A stretch of 64,000 nucleotides of DNA from JAABTL01 sp964465355. Lineage in GTDB: Bacteria > Deinococcota > Deinococci > Deinococcales > Trueperaceae. Each line of letters opens with the position of its first letter. The first letter of the stretch is position 1. This document shows positions 1 through 8,468 of the stretch, one piece after another. A program made the position numbers and the translations under genes. The notes under the pieces were generated by a model, which was not told where the DNA came from, did not search any database, and saw only the letters and a program-made list of their open reading frames with translations. The stretch spans positions 1-64,000 of the forward strand of contig CAYXJZ010000004.1 in NCBI GenBank assembly GCA_964465355.1, read 5' to 3'.

Positions 1-52
1 CTCATTCTCCCCAATCGAGCGAGAGAAGAGCCTCCACCGAAGCCAGGGCGGT

Positions 53-722
53 TCAATGTACGACTACAGCTCCATAGCAGGGATGCCCGATCGCAGAAGC
101 GATCGTTTGGTTGAACCTATTGAGTGACACTTCGCCGCTCTGGTGTTTGTGCACGCGGGCCATGACACTCATTGCCGCTGTCGCATCTACGAAAAGGACA
201 GCCTGACGGTTTGCGTAACTCTTCTTATGCTTGCGTCGGATAGAGCGCCCTAGTCTCTTCAAGACCGTCTCCGCGTCTTGATGGCTTGTGCCTTGGCCCG
301 CCAAGGTCGATCCACGTCATGGATACAACCTCGACCTCTACACCGTCGGCGGGTATCCCTATTCTGAAGTCGGGTCCGTCCGACCAAGAGAACTCGATAT
401 CGGCCGCTTTCAGCATGGATGCGACAGTTAGTCCGGCCCTCCACCCCACTATCGCGGACAACTGAGGGTTCTTGGTGAAGTTAGCCGATAGTGGGGATAT
501 CGCGACCATCGTCGGGGTAGAGACTTGTGTCACAGCCCCCAACTCGGCCACAAAGCCAGCAAGAATCGTGGCATGCATATCCCTGAGTTCCTTGTCCCCC
601 ATCGCCAATGCTTCGTTCAGCGAAAGGCTGTATGGTACGGACTGGCGCCAGGGCAATCCAGTATGGTACCTGACCAACGCCTCCAGTTATACCTTTGCAT
701 CGTCGATGTGAAGTACGAACAT
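53..722 (-). pseudogene. Decayed gene of unknown function (in-frame stop plus frameshift)
   Basis: A reading frame from the ATG at 722 opens M-F-V-L-H-I-D-D-A-K-V, meets a TAA at 687-689 (codon 12), and then continues smoothly as a protein-like sequence to about 300. Near 300-306 the protein-like signal moves by one frame: the original frame runs into low-quality sequence and stops at 225, while the shifted frame continues as a Lys/Arg-rich, then hydrophobic segment to 53. Both lesions lie in one otherwise continuous gene of about 220 codons, so I read it as a pseudogene or as sequencing errors. I do not recognise the family. Alternatives are two short genes starting at TTG codons (677 and 304). 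Confidence 0.4.
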
Positions 723-929
723 ATCCCATATGCAACCACTCCAGGAGTCACTAGTACGCGTTATTCCATACATTCCCCGAACAATCCATAGGTGCTCTTG
801 CATGAGACTCGCTGGATACCCGGAAACCTCGTGCCAGACCGTTAGCTACGTGTCCAGAACACACCTGGCCGGAGTCTCTTCAGGCTGCCTATCTCAACAG
901 GGCATCAGCGTCACCCTTTAGCGCTTGTC

Positions 930-1481
930 TCAAGTTCTGACAGTCCTCACGATGAGGCGAAGGCCTCCGACATAGAGCAGGATGATAGCTATGGCAATGA
1001 ATATCGTCGCGCAAATTGCTGCTGATCCCGTAGCGAACGCAAGCCCGTTCACACAGATGCTTCGCAGCCAGCTAGGCTGACCACGAATCGCATCGAGCAG
1101 AAGGTCACGACGCGCGAACTCGGACACGAGGGCCATAAAGAGCATCGCGCTCCCGAACAGCAGTAACCGACCACAGTTGAATCCTAGATGCGCATCGGGA
1201 GTGCCATCCTTAGCTGCCCGCGCGTATCCGAAGCACACGCCTCCTAGCGCCGCGGACGTGCCAATGCCCACGATCAACTGTTGGTAGATCTCTGTGGTCA
1301 GATACCGGAACCAGGCACCCGCAAGGACGTGGAAAGTGACGACGACTAACGAAACGATAGGGGCAAGGGCCATCAAGCTCCAGAGGATTACCATTCCGAC
1401 AACAAGCACCATCCAGGTCCAGCGAATCGCAGTTCTGGCACCTGCAGGCAGTCGGCCATAAAGCTTGCGGAGTCGCTTCAT
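930..1481 (-). CDS. Hypothetical multi-pass membrane protein
   Basis: This encodes 183 residues with a basic N-terminus (MKRLRKLYGR) and about four hydrophobic segments, near residues 20-55, 70-85, 103-120 and 145-178. It ends in an Arg-rich tail, as an inner-membrane protein oriented by the positive-inside rule would. I recognise no catalytic motif or family. The box TAATCT at 1488-1493 lies six bases before the ATG, so the message may be leaderless. The gene stands alone, about 200 bp from the decayed gene and 387 bp from the next gene, which is divergent. The real-gene call rests on length, membrane topology and start context. Confidence 0.6.
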   Translation of the reverse strand: MKRLRKLYGRLPAGARTAIRWTWMVLVVGMVILWSLMALAPIVSLVVVTFHVLAGAWFRYLTTEIYQQLIVGIGTSAALGGVCFGYARAAKDGTPDAHLGFNCGRLLLFGSAMLFMALVSEFARRDLLLDAIRGQPSWLRSICVNGLAFATGSAAICATIFIAIAIILLYVGGLRLIVRTVRT

Positions 1482-1868
1482 CGTTCGAGATTATCCGTTC
1501 TTCCGATTGATGCGCATGCACGCTCCCGAGATTTTGTAGGGCCTCAACCATCTAGTCCTAGAAGCCGTCCACTACTACAGGCATGATGCACCTCCACTAC
1601 CTGAGGCCATTTCCTGTTAAGCGGGTGGAGATCAGCGAGTCAGTCAGTCCGAGACTCGGAGCTGCTGGAACGTGGGATAAGGACCTGCAATCCGAACGGT
1701 GAACTCGGGACAGGTGCAGTCAGCGAGTTCAGATTGTGCCCTCATGGATGCAACCCTCAGAGTCGCATCAGGCTGATAGGCTTGCGGCGCTCCAACCGGT
1801 CCTCAGATAGCCTGTGATGAAGTGATGCATGCGAAGTGGATAGATCAGTCACGTCCTAGCCTAGACTG
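1482..1868. other. 387-bp intergenic region between divergent genes
   Basis: No gene is supported here. The left edge carries TAATCT (1488-1493) before the minus-strand gene. The right edge carries TAGCCT (1857-1862) six bases before the ATG at 1869. Both could be -10 boxes of leaderless transcripts, but neither has a convincing TTG-type -35. I saw no repeat, tRNA or terminator in the remainder. Confidence 0.5.
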
Positions 1869-2753
1869 ATGCGGGACGACTGGACGATTCTAGAGAAGGC
1901 AGCCTGGGTTGCACCGTTCACGTTCTACGGATTGATCGCAGTCGGAGACTTACGGCTCCACGGCCCTCAGAGGATTGCGTTTGTGGAGTCGCTCTTGAAC
2001 GCGTTCCTTAGCGGGTGGAGCCTTTTCCCCGAACCCGGGCAATCCTCCTGGATCGAAATCCTCGCCGGTCTGGCGGCCGCAATGGCCGCTGCCTTGGCAT
2101 GGCGGGCATTGCGCCTAAACCTAGAGGATCGCCGGGCTCGTGATCGTCCGCAGCTGCGCCTAGCCGGCGGCACAGTCTATGTACGTGACATGTTCTCAAA
2201 CGCCCTGCGGTTTGGGTACACGCCGCATCGTCCAGAACAACTGTTTAACGTCGGCTTGGGGCCTGCCACCCAGATCCTGATCAGGTACTCGATCTCTGGC
2301 CTGTGGCATCCGCAAGTCCAGAAGTTCCAGGAGCCCGCCTCAAACCTCGTACAAGGTGATGATGCCAATGCCATTGCTGGCTCCGCTTCGGTTGCGGCCG
2401 TTGCACCAGGACAGAGTGTTGACGGCAGCCTGGTTCCCGAGGACCTCCTGCATTTCATCGCGGCCCGACTCCAAACTCGTTACCCAAGGGGGGCACAGGC
2501 GGACTTGCTGCAGCAACCGCAGGAGGATCCAAATCAGCCATACGTGTTCCGAGTCAATCGATGGGAGTTCTGGGCTGAAGGAAGCATTAGCCTGTCCTAC
2601 TCAGACCGCTCGGGGGGTAAAGCGTCCCAGGCTGTTGACCACTGTACTTACACCCTGCGTGGTGAGGTAGTGGCGGAGCACCGCCGTACGAACACGCATA
2701 TCATGGGGTCGCACCGGCACATGGAAGCTCTCCTAGAGGCGTCGTACGCGTAG
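1869..2753 (+). CDS. Hypothetical membrane-anchored protein
   Basis: The product is 294 residues. The N-terminal third holds hydrophobic stretches (about residues 10-25 and 60-82) followed by a basic stop-transfer segment (RALRLNLEDRRARDR). The rest is soluble, with a beta-rich central part and a conserved-looking segment around the phrase FNVGLGPATQILIRYSI. This layout, with one or two membrane helices and a cytosolic or periplasmic beta domain, is common in uncharacterised accessory genes. I recognise no family. TAGCCT at 1857-1862, six bases before the ATG, suggests leaderless expression. Codon use is less GC-biased than in the metabolic genes further right. Confidence 0.55.
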   Translation: MRDDWTILEKAAWVAPFTFYGLIAVGDLRLHGPQRIAFVESLLNAFLSGWSLFPEPGQSSWIEILAGLAAAMAAALAWRALRLNLEDRRARDRPQLRLAGGTVYVRDMFSNALRFGYTPHRPEQLFNVGLGPATQILIRYSISGLWHPQVQKFQEPASNLVQGDDANAIAGSASVAAVAPGQSVDGSLVPEDLLHFIAARLQTRYPRGAQADLLQQPQEDPNQPYVFRVNRWEFWAEGSISLSYSDRSGGKASQAVDHCTYTLRGEVVAEHRRTNTHIMGSHRHMEALLEASYA

Positions 2754-2962
2754 TGGCGGGCCAGGCTACGAGGCGATTGTCGCGCTTGGTCAAGCCTGTA
2801 CTCCTGTCCGACCCTATTGGGGGACATGTCGGTCGATCGCTATCACACCCGGCCATTAACTACAGTGGTGGGCTCGAGCGCTCAAGGCTTAATCACTCTA
2901 GGTGTGTGCTTGCTGACATGATCGCTCCTTTCAGCCCTCCGGAACACAAGCGAGCACTCGAT

Positions 2963-3538
2963 TCAAGAACCACCGCACTTGATCGCAGCTTCAACCTCTC
3001 CAAGATGAATCCCGCCTTGCTCTCCAAAGGCCTGCTCCAAGGAGCGAGGGTGCACCACTCGGACTTCCGAAGCTCCGGCAATGACCAGAAGCGACCTCAG
3101 GAGGGCGGTCGTTAGTCTAGGATCACGGGGATTCCGTCTAAGTACGGTAGTTCCATGACGGTTCTTAGCCAGCACGAATGGCTGTCGACACTTGGTCAGA
3201 CTTGCCACACGGTGGAACGAAGCAAGGCTACCCATGCGCGCTTTGCGCAGAGCATCCTCACATGCATCCTTCTGCAGTTCCACAGCGCACGCAACGCCAC
3301 CAGGCCACTCGTCACTCAAGAGGAGAGTTCTCATGTAAGACTCCTCGTAGTACACGACGTGGTCCAATAGTCTAGACGGGTGAGGAGTCACCCTCGCTGC
3401 TCTCGCCTTGTAGGTAGAACGTGTACCGATATCGGAGAGATCGCGAGTCTGACGGTGTGAGCGCCACTTAGCCAACTTCAGCATGGGCCACAACGCATTA
3501 GCAATTGCACGCATAGCAAGATCATCAAGGACAGGCAT
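2963..3538 (-). CDS. Hypothetical protein (191 residues)
   Basis: I choose the ATG at 3538 because GGAGG lies about five bases upstream of it. A longer form from TTG 3616 would have no ribosome binding site. The protein is Arg-rich and soluble, with no clear signal peptide, membrane helix or recognisable motif. It starts MPVLDDLAMRAIANALW, an amphipathic helix. It is divergent from the DUF6414-like gene at 3666 and shares a 127-bp intergenic region with it that contains an inverted repeat, so the two may be co-regulated. The function is unknown. Confidence 0.5.
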   Translation of the reverse strand: MPVLDDLAMRAIANALWPMLKLAKWRSHRQTRDLSDIGTRSTYKARAARVTPHPSRLLDHVVYYEESYMRTLLLSDEWPGGVACAVELQKDACEDALRKARMGSLASFHRVASLTKCRQPFVLAKNRHGTTVLRRNPRDPRLTTALLRSLLVIAGASEVRVVHPRSLEQAFGEQGGIHLGEVEAAIKCGGS

Positions 3539-3594
3539 CAGGTCCTCCTCACATGCGCCAACGACTGACCACCGCCTAGGGGACGTCCCACCAA

Positions 3595-3623
3595 CTTGTT
3601 GAGACAAGGTCAACAAGTATCCT
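3595..3623 (+). promoter_or_regulatory. Promoter with overlapping inverted repeat before the DUF6414-like gene
   Basis: A perfect 8-bp inverted repeat, CTTGTTGA (3595-3602) and TCAACAAG (3610-3617), has a 7-base spacer. It occupies the region between a candidate -35 (TTGTTG, 3596-3601) and a consensus-like -10 (TATCCT, 3618-3623, spacing 16). An operator in this position would block RNA polymerase. Transcription would start near 3630, ahead of the ribosome binding site at 3655-3659. The DNA-binding partner is not identifiable here. Confidence 0.45.
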
Positions 3624-3665
3624 TTGCCAAGGGCCGGTCCAGGTGTTCGGTCCTGGAGGTTGACG

Positions 3666-4640
3666 ATGAGACCCGAGAGATCTTCTGAAGCAAGTGCGCC
3701 AAGGATCAGGGAGTTTCTCTACCTAGACTTCCCCAAGCTCACCTCCTATCTAGCCCAACTGAGCGACGGCAACACTCTTGAGAAAAGAGTGATGCAAGGG
3801 CTCACTACCCGGGACCTCACGAAAGATCCTACGAAAGAAACTTCGGTTTCTGGGAGCGCGAGGGTTTCGGCAGGGGAAGGGACCGGACTGGAGTTCTCTA
3901 TTCCCAAGCTCCTCGGCCTACTCGCCAGTATCGACACCAAACTTAGCCAACGAACCGTTCAAGGTGGTGACGAGTTCGAGATGTCAGACGCTCACTTCCA
4001 GGTCGCGACCAAAGAACTACATCACGAGATCTTCAACCTTGTTGAAGGCCATCTCATTGCCAACGGTCTTGTTGGTCACGACACCAAGATAGACTCGACT
4101 TTGCCTTTCCATACAGTAACTGGGCCTGCCGATCTACTCGACTTTTCGCATCTAGCAGGAGCCGTCAGGGACTGGAAAAAGTTTGGCTCTAACTTCGCCA
4201 CCCTCACGGGGCAAGAGAACTTTGCGGCCTCGATGAAGAACCCAAGGGAGCTTGGTGACCTCATCGGGCAGTTCTATGGCGGACGACTCGGTCTCGTTGT
4301 TCATGGTGGCGCAAGCACAGTTACCGCGTACCTTCAAGAAGCCCATCTGACCGTACCTGCTAGCGCCATTGTCGACAACTACGGCCGGTTCACTCAGGTT
4401 GACTTAACCGTGTTCGGACTCCACGTCGGTGAGACATACCCCTCGGCAGAAACCGACGGAGAGCTACCCTTTTTGGAACTGGCAGAGCAGATTGCCCCGA
4501 TCCAACGCCTCGGGCAGATGGCTAGCCAGATCATCAAAGTCAACCGGTCGCTTGAAGCACTAGATCGGTTCTTTCGAGTACGCGGGGGGCATCATTTGTT
4601 CCCGATCGCCGTCTATCTAGATTTCGGGCTCGGCGATTGA
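3666..4640 (+). CDS. DUF6414-like protein
   Basis: The product is 324 residues when started at ATG 3666, which has GGAGG (3655-3659) six bases upstream. A TTG at 3624 without a Shine-Dalgarno is the longer alternative. The N-terminal segment REFLYLDFPKLTSYLAQ resembles the opening of DUF6414-type proteins as I remember them (family assignment from memory, not searched). A middle beta-rich part includes GLVVHGGASTVTAYLQ and VDLTVFGLH. There is no nuclease or ATPase motif and no membrane helix. It lies next to the SNF2/NERD pair on the opposite strand, convergent with the helicase and separated from it by 38 bp. The function is unknown and a role in the nuclease locus is inference. Confidence 0.55.
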   Translation: MRPERSSEASAPRIREFLYLDFPKLTSYLAQLSDGNTLEKRVMQGLTTRDLTKDPTKETSVSGSARVSAGEGTGLEFSIPKLLGLLASIDTKLSQRTVQGGDEFEMSDAHFQVATKELHHEIFNLVEGHLIANGLVGHDTKIDSTLPFHTVTGPADLLDFSHLAGAVRDWKKFGSNFATLTGQENFAASMKNPRELGDLIGQFYGGRLGLVVHGGASTVTAYLQEAHLTVPASAIVDNYGRFTQVDLTVFGLHVGETYPSAETDGELPFLELAEQIAPIQRLGQMASQIIKVNRSLEALDRFFRVRGGHHLFPIAVYLDFGLGD

Positions 4641-4678
4641 TCCTTGTTCATGAACTGAACGAGACACATGCTGAACTC

Positions 4679-7600
4679 TCACCCCCTCCACCTCCCCACC
4701 CTCCCCATCACTTCCCCGCCCCGCCTCATCACGAACCCCAACCCCACCACCCTCCCTATCCCCAAGAACCCCACCTGCTCCCCCACCACCGCCAACACCT
4801 CCCCCCGCTCCGACGGCTGCACCCACACCCGCTGCACCCTGATCCCCGCCCCCTCGAACGCCGCCCGCACCACCGCTAGCATTCCCTGCTCCGGCTTCTC
4901 CCTCGCCCGCCTGCGCGCCAACAGACTCAGGTGAGCCCGTGAGACCCGAACCTCCGGCACCATCACCTCCTTGTGCAACGACACCCCGGTGACCGCACAG
5001 ACCCCCAACTCGTTCACGAAGTAGGTCTGCTGCCGCCAGGCGCAGGCGCCCAGATGCTCGTGGTGCCCGTAGCGCCCGGCGCTGTCCTGCCCCGCCTCGC
5101 TCCGCAGCAACGGCTCCCCGCAGGCCGGGCAGACCTCCGTCAACCTCCCCAGCACCCGCTTCCTCGTCTGCGAGCACACCACCAGCAGGCTGGGGTCCAC
5201 CCGGTACCCGCTCACCTCGCATTCCACCAGCACATCAGGCAGCGCCCGCCGCCCCGACTCCTGGCAGGCCGTCAGCAGCCTCTCCAGCACCAGCGCGCCC
5301 GAGACCTCGCAGCGGGCCAGGCGGTCGATGCGCACCCGCTGGCCGGTGCGGGCGCAGACGTCGGACTCGCCCGGGAGGAGGACGGCCTGGGTCTCCTCGC
5401 AGCGGTGGGTCTGCTCCGGCAGGGCCCAGCGGCCGCTCAGCTCGGAGCGCAGCAGCGCGTCGCGCAGGGCCTTGCGGCCGGTCACCGCGCAGGTCTCGAA
5501 CAGCGCAAGGTCGGCCACCCGGCCGGTGACGGCGCAGGCGGCGACCTCGTCGTCGAGCAGCAGCCGCTGGGTGACCTGGCAGCGGACGGTGCGCTCCGGC
5601 AGGGCGCGGCGCCCGGAGGAGGCCGAGCGGACCAGCAGGTGGGGCAGCGCCGGCGCCCCGCTCACGGCGCAGGCCTCCATGACCTCGGCGGGGAGCTCCA
5701 GGCCGGAGACGGCGCAGCGCGCCTTGGGCGGGGCCTGGCCGACCTCGCCATCGGCGACCTGCAACGTGGCCTCGTAGGGCCCGCCGTCCGCCGCCCTGAA
5801 CTGCGCCCGCACCCGCACGACCTCGAAGACCTGACCATCGGCCGCGTGCAGCTCGGCGGCGAACTGGGGCGTGAACTGCCGCTCGACGTGCTGGCGCAGC
5901 TCATCGGACTTGGCACGCCGCGCCTCCAGGTCGCGCCGCCGCAGGTAGAAGGCCTCGAACTCGCGGAAGTCGGGCTGCGCCGCCACGGTTCGGCGGATGC
6001 GCTCTGGGTCGTGGCAGAGCATGGACGGCAGGTGCAGGTCGTCGTCGAAGGCCGGTGCGGCCTCCCGCGCCCGGGCACCCGCCTCGCCGACCTGCACGCT
6101 CACCAGGCGCTGGATGCGGTCGTGCGCGACGCCGATGGTGGCCCGGAAGGTGGCCTCGCCGACGAAGTCATGGCGCCGTTCCTCTTCCGTGGCCGCAAGG
6201 AACTCGACCCCCTCCCCCATGGCCTCGACCCATGCCCGGGCGACCGCCCGCGGGTCGGTGCCCAGCCGCCGGCTGCGGTCGCGCACCCGGTGGCTGCGGC
6301 GGGTTGACCAGTCGCCCACCAGCCGCTCGAAGGCGGGCCGCCCCTCGGCGAAGAGCTCAGCTCCGGCGCCGCCTGGCCCCGCCGCCAGCAGGGGATCGGC
6401 CTCGTCGAAGGTCGCCAGCAGCGCCGCCTGGCCCGGCCGCTGGATGCGCAGCCGCTCCTCCTGCTCCTCCACGGCGGCGCCGTCCGCCTCGAAGGCCCGG
6501 CGCACGAAGGTTCGCGCGTCCATGCGCGGCCGCACAGGCTCGAACCTTGGCAGCGGCGGGCCGTCGTGGTGCATGGCGTCCAGGTGGCCGAGGTTCTCCT
6601 CCACCAGGTCCTTCTCCTCGGCGTACATCGCCCGCGCGCGCTCGATGGTCTCCTCCATCGCTGCAGTGGCCGCCGTCACGTCCTGCCCCTGCAGGGCCTT
6701 GAGCACCAGGTTGCGCAGGTCCGCCTCGAACTGCCCCTCTGGATCGTCGCCGCGGCCCGCCGCCTCGAGGATGCCCTCCACGTCGCCGATGGTCTCGCTG
6801 ATCACCTGCAGGCGGCCCAGCAGCCGGCCGACCACCGTCTCCTCGATGGAGCCGGCCACCACCAGGTTCATGACGGCGACGTGCCGATGCGGCGAGGCCA
6901 GGCGCTGGACGCGCCCGATGCGCTGCTCGACCACCATGGGGTTCCATGGCAAGTCGTAGTTGACGACCACGTTGGCGATCTGCAGGTTGATGCCCTCGGC
7001 GCCGGCGTCGGTGCTCACCAGCACGTTCACCACGGCGTCCCCGCCGGGGTCCTCGCGCCAGAAGCCTCGCAGGACGCCAGCCTGGGCCTCGGCACCCTGG
7101 CCGCCGCCGATGTAGCCGACCTTGGCCCCCTCGCGCTCCAGCGCCTCGCCGATGGCCGCCTGCGTGGCCCTCCGGCGGGTGAAGACCACCAGGCGGTACC
7201 CCGGGCCGCGCTCCTCGCGCAGTCGCCGCACCAGGTCGAGCAGCGCCGGCATCTTCGCGCCGGTGGGCGAGGCCTCGGCGATCCCGCGCGCCGTCGCCGC
7301 CGCCTCCGGGGGCACCGTGCCGTTCGCCGCCATGTTCTCGAGTTGCTGCGCCAGCGCCGCCGGGCTGGACATCATGGCCTCGGCCAGGCTGATCTGCGCC
7401 AGCCCGTCCACGCCAAGGCCGCGCACCAGCCGCAGCATCCGCGTCTCCACCTCACCGCCGGCGCAGGGCAGCAGCGCCACCTCCCGCGAGGGGAACACCA
7501 AGCCCGAGAGCCGCCGGGTGGTGCGCACCATGTAGTCACCGAGGCGCCGCCTGAACTCGTCGCGCTTGTCCGGCCGCAGGACAAGGGCCCTGCTGGCCTC

Positions 7601-8359
7601 GTCGCCGATGTACTCGGCGGCGAAGCGCTCGCGGCTGCCGAAGGGGTTGTCGTGCCGCCTGGCCGCCGCCAGGCAGTCGACCAGCGAGTAGAGGTCCCAG
7701 AGCCGGTTCTGGATGGGGGTGGCGGTGAGCATGAGCACGAAGCGGAAGGCGCCCTCGCCCAGCGCATCTCGCACGACGGTGGCCAGCTTGGGCGGGGTGG
7801 CCGTGCCGTGCAGGTTCCGCAGCTTGTGGGCCTCGTCCATGATGACCATGTCGAAGCCGGCCGCCTTGATGCGCTCGGCGTGGTTGCGCATCGTCTCGTA
7901 GGTGGTCATGACGATGGGCGCCGAGCCCTCGGCCATCCAGAGGACGTTCCTGCCGGTTTCAAACACCGCGTCGATCCCGAACTTCGACCGCAGCTCCTCC
8001 TTCCACTGCGGCAGCAGGATCCTGGGTGCCAGCACCAGCGCCCGGCGCACCATCCTGCGCGTCATCAGCTCGCTGAGCACCAGGCCGGCGCTGATCGTCT
8101 TGCCCAGGCCCACCTCGTCGGCGATCAGCATGACCGGCGCGTTGCGGCAGAAGGTGACCAGGTTGCGCACCTGGTGCTCGAAGGGTTCCAGGGTCTCGGA
8201 CCAGTGGCGGGCGGACTGGATGTCGTCCCGGCCGCGGATGGTGATGGGGCTGGCCAGGGCGTACTCGATGGCGGCGAGGTGGAGTTGCTGGTGGAGGTCG
8301 GAGGCGGCCAGGGCCAGGCGCGGGAGCTGGAGGGCGTCGCTGGTCCAGGGGTCGGGCAT
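4679..8359 (-). CDS. SNF2-family helicase with C-terminal Cys-repeat array
   Basis: This is a DNA-dependent ATPase of superfamily 2. From ATG 8359 it is 1226 residues, with Walker A GLGKT at 84-88, DEAH at 175-178, TATP at 212-215, motif V STDAGAEGIN at 449-458 and motif VI QRIGRVQR at 479-486. A long helical linker follows. From about residue 882 to 1076 there are thirteen 15-residue units of the form Cys-x-x-Ser/Thr-Gly, capped by a true CPACG knuckle. A further CAVTG lies at about 1121. A TTG at 8434 would add 25 residues, but MPDPWTSDALQLP looks like the natural start, and TAAATT five bases upstream suggests a leaderless start. The NERD gene lies 109 bp upstream on the same strand. Enzymes of this type accompany nucleases in phage-defence loci such as DISARM. 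No methylase is visible here. Confidence 0.88.
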   Translation of the reverse strand: MPDPWTSDALQLPRLALAASDLHQQLHLAAIEYALASPITIRGRDDIQSARHWSETLEPFEHQVRNLVTFCRNAPVMLIADEVGLGKTISAGLVLSELMTRRMVRRALVLAPRILLPQWKEELRSKFGIDAVFETGRNVLWMAEGSAPIVMTTYETMRNHAERIKAAGFDMVIMDEAHKLRNLHGTATPPKLATVVRDALGEGAFRFVLMLTATPIQNRLWDLYSLVDCLAAARRHDNPFGSRERFAAEYIGDEASRALVLRPDKRDEFRRRLGDYMVRTTRRLSGLVFPSREVALLPCAGGEVETRMLRLVRGLGVDGLAQISLAEAMMSSPAALAQQLENMAANGTVPPEAAATARGIAEASPTGAKMPALLDLVRRLREERGPGYRLVVFTRRRATQAAIGEALEREGAKVGYIGGGQGAEAQAGVLRGFWREDPGGDAVVNVLVSTDAGAEGINLQIANVVVNYDLPWNPMVVEQRIGRVQRLASPHRHVAVMNLVVAGSIEETVVGRLLGRLQVISETIGDVEGILEAAGRGDDPEGQFEADLRNLVLKALQGQDVTAATAAMEETIERARAMYAEEKDLVEENLGHLDAMHHDGPPLPRFEPVRPRMDARTFVRRAFEADGAAVEEQEERLRIQRPGQAALLATFDEADPLLAAGPGGAGAELFAEGRPAFERLVGDWSTRRSHRVRDRSRRLGTDPRAVARAWVEAMGEGVEFLAATEEERRHDFVGEATFRATIGVAHDRIQRLVSVQVGEAGARAREAAPAFDDDLHLPSMLCHDPERIRRTVAAQPDFREFEAFYLRRRDLEARRAKSDELRQHVERQFTPQFAAELHAADGQVFEVVRVRAQFRAADGGPYEATLQVADGEVGQAPPKARCAVSGLELPAEVMEACAVSGAPALPHLLVRSASSGRRALPERTVRCQVTQRLLLDDEVAACAVTGRVADLALFETCAVTGRKALRDALLRSELSGRWALPEQTHRCEETQAVLLPGESDVCARTGQRVRIDRLARCEVSGALVLERLLTACQESGRRALPDVLVECEVSGYRVDPSLLVVCSQTRKRVLGRLTEVCPACGEPLLRSEAGQDSAGRYGHHEHLGACAWRQQTYFVNELGVCAVTGVSLHKEVMVPEVRVSRAHLSLLARRRAREKPEQGMLAVVRAAFEGAGIRVQRVWVQPSERGEVLAVVGEQVGFLGIGRVVGLGFVMRRGGEVMGRVGRWRG
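5117..5716 (-). repeat. Array of 15-residue (45-bp) coding repeats in the SNF2 gene
   Basis: Thirteen consecutive units follow an exact 15-codon period and are followed by a CPACG knuckle in the fourteenth position. The typical unit is CAVSGAPALPHLLVR. Position 1 is Cys in eleven of thirteen units and Ser in units 3 and 7. Position 4 is Ser or Thr in all thirteen and position 5 is Gly in ten. A second-order period of four units (60 residues) is visible: units 3, 7 and 11 share x-SG-R-[RW]-ALP, units 4 and 8 end their knuckle in TQ, and units 5, 9 and 13 share x-T-x-x-[RV]-V. The DNA copies are diverged, so the array is old rather than a recent slippage product. Confidence 0.9.
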
Positions 8360-8468
8360 GGAGGAATTTACCGGGATGCAGTCCTTAGGCGCGGTGAATT
8401 CTGCGCACCTTCGTTGCGTCTTGCACTGGCTCAAGGGGGCCTAGAAGCTGGCGACCAAGATCCCGTCC

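Noticed and set aside
2753..3115. Plus-strand frame of 120 codons after the membrane-anchored protein
   Set aside because: It overlaps the minus-strand gene with a good ribosome binding site and has no motif; probably chance.
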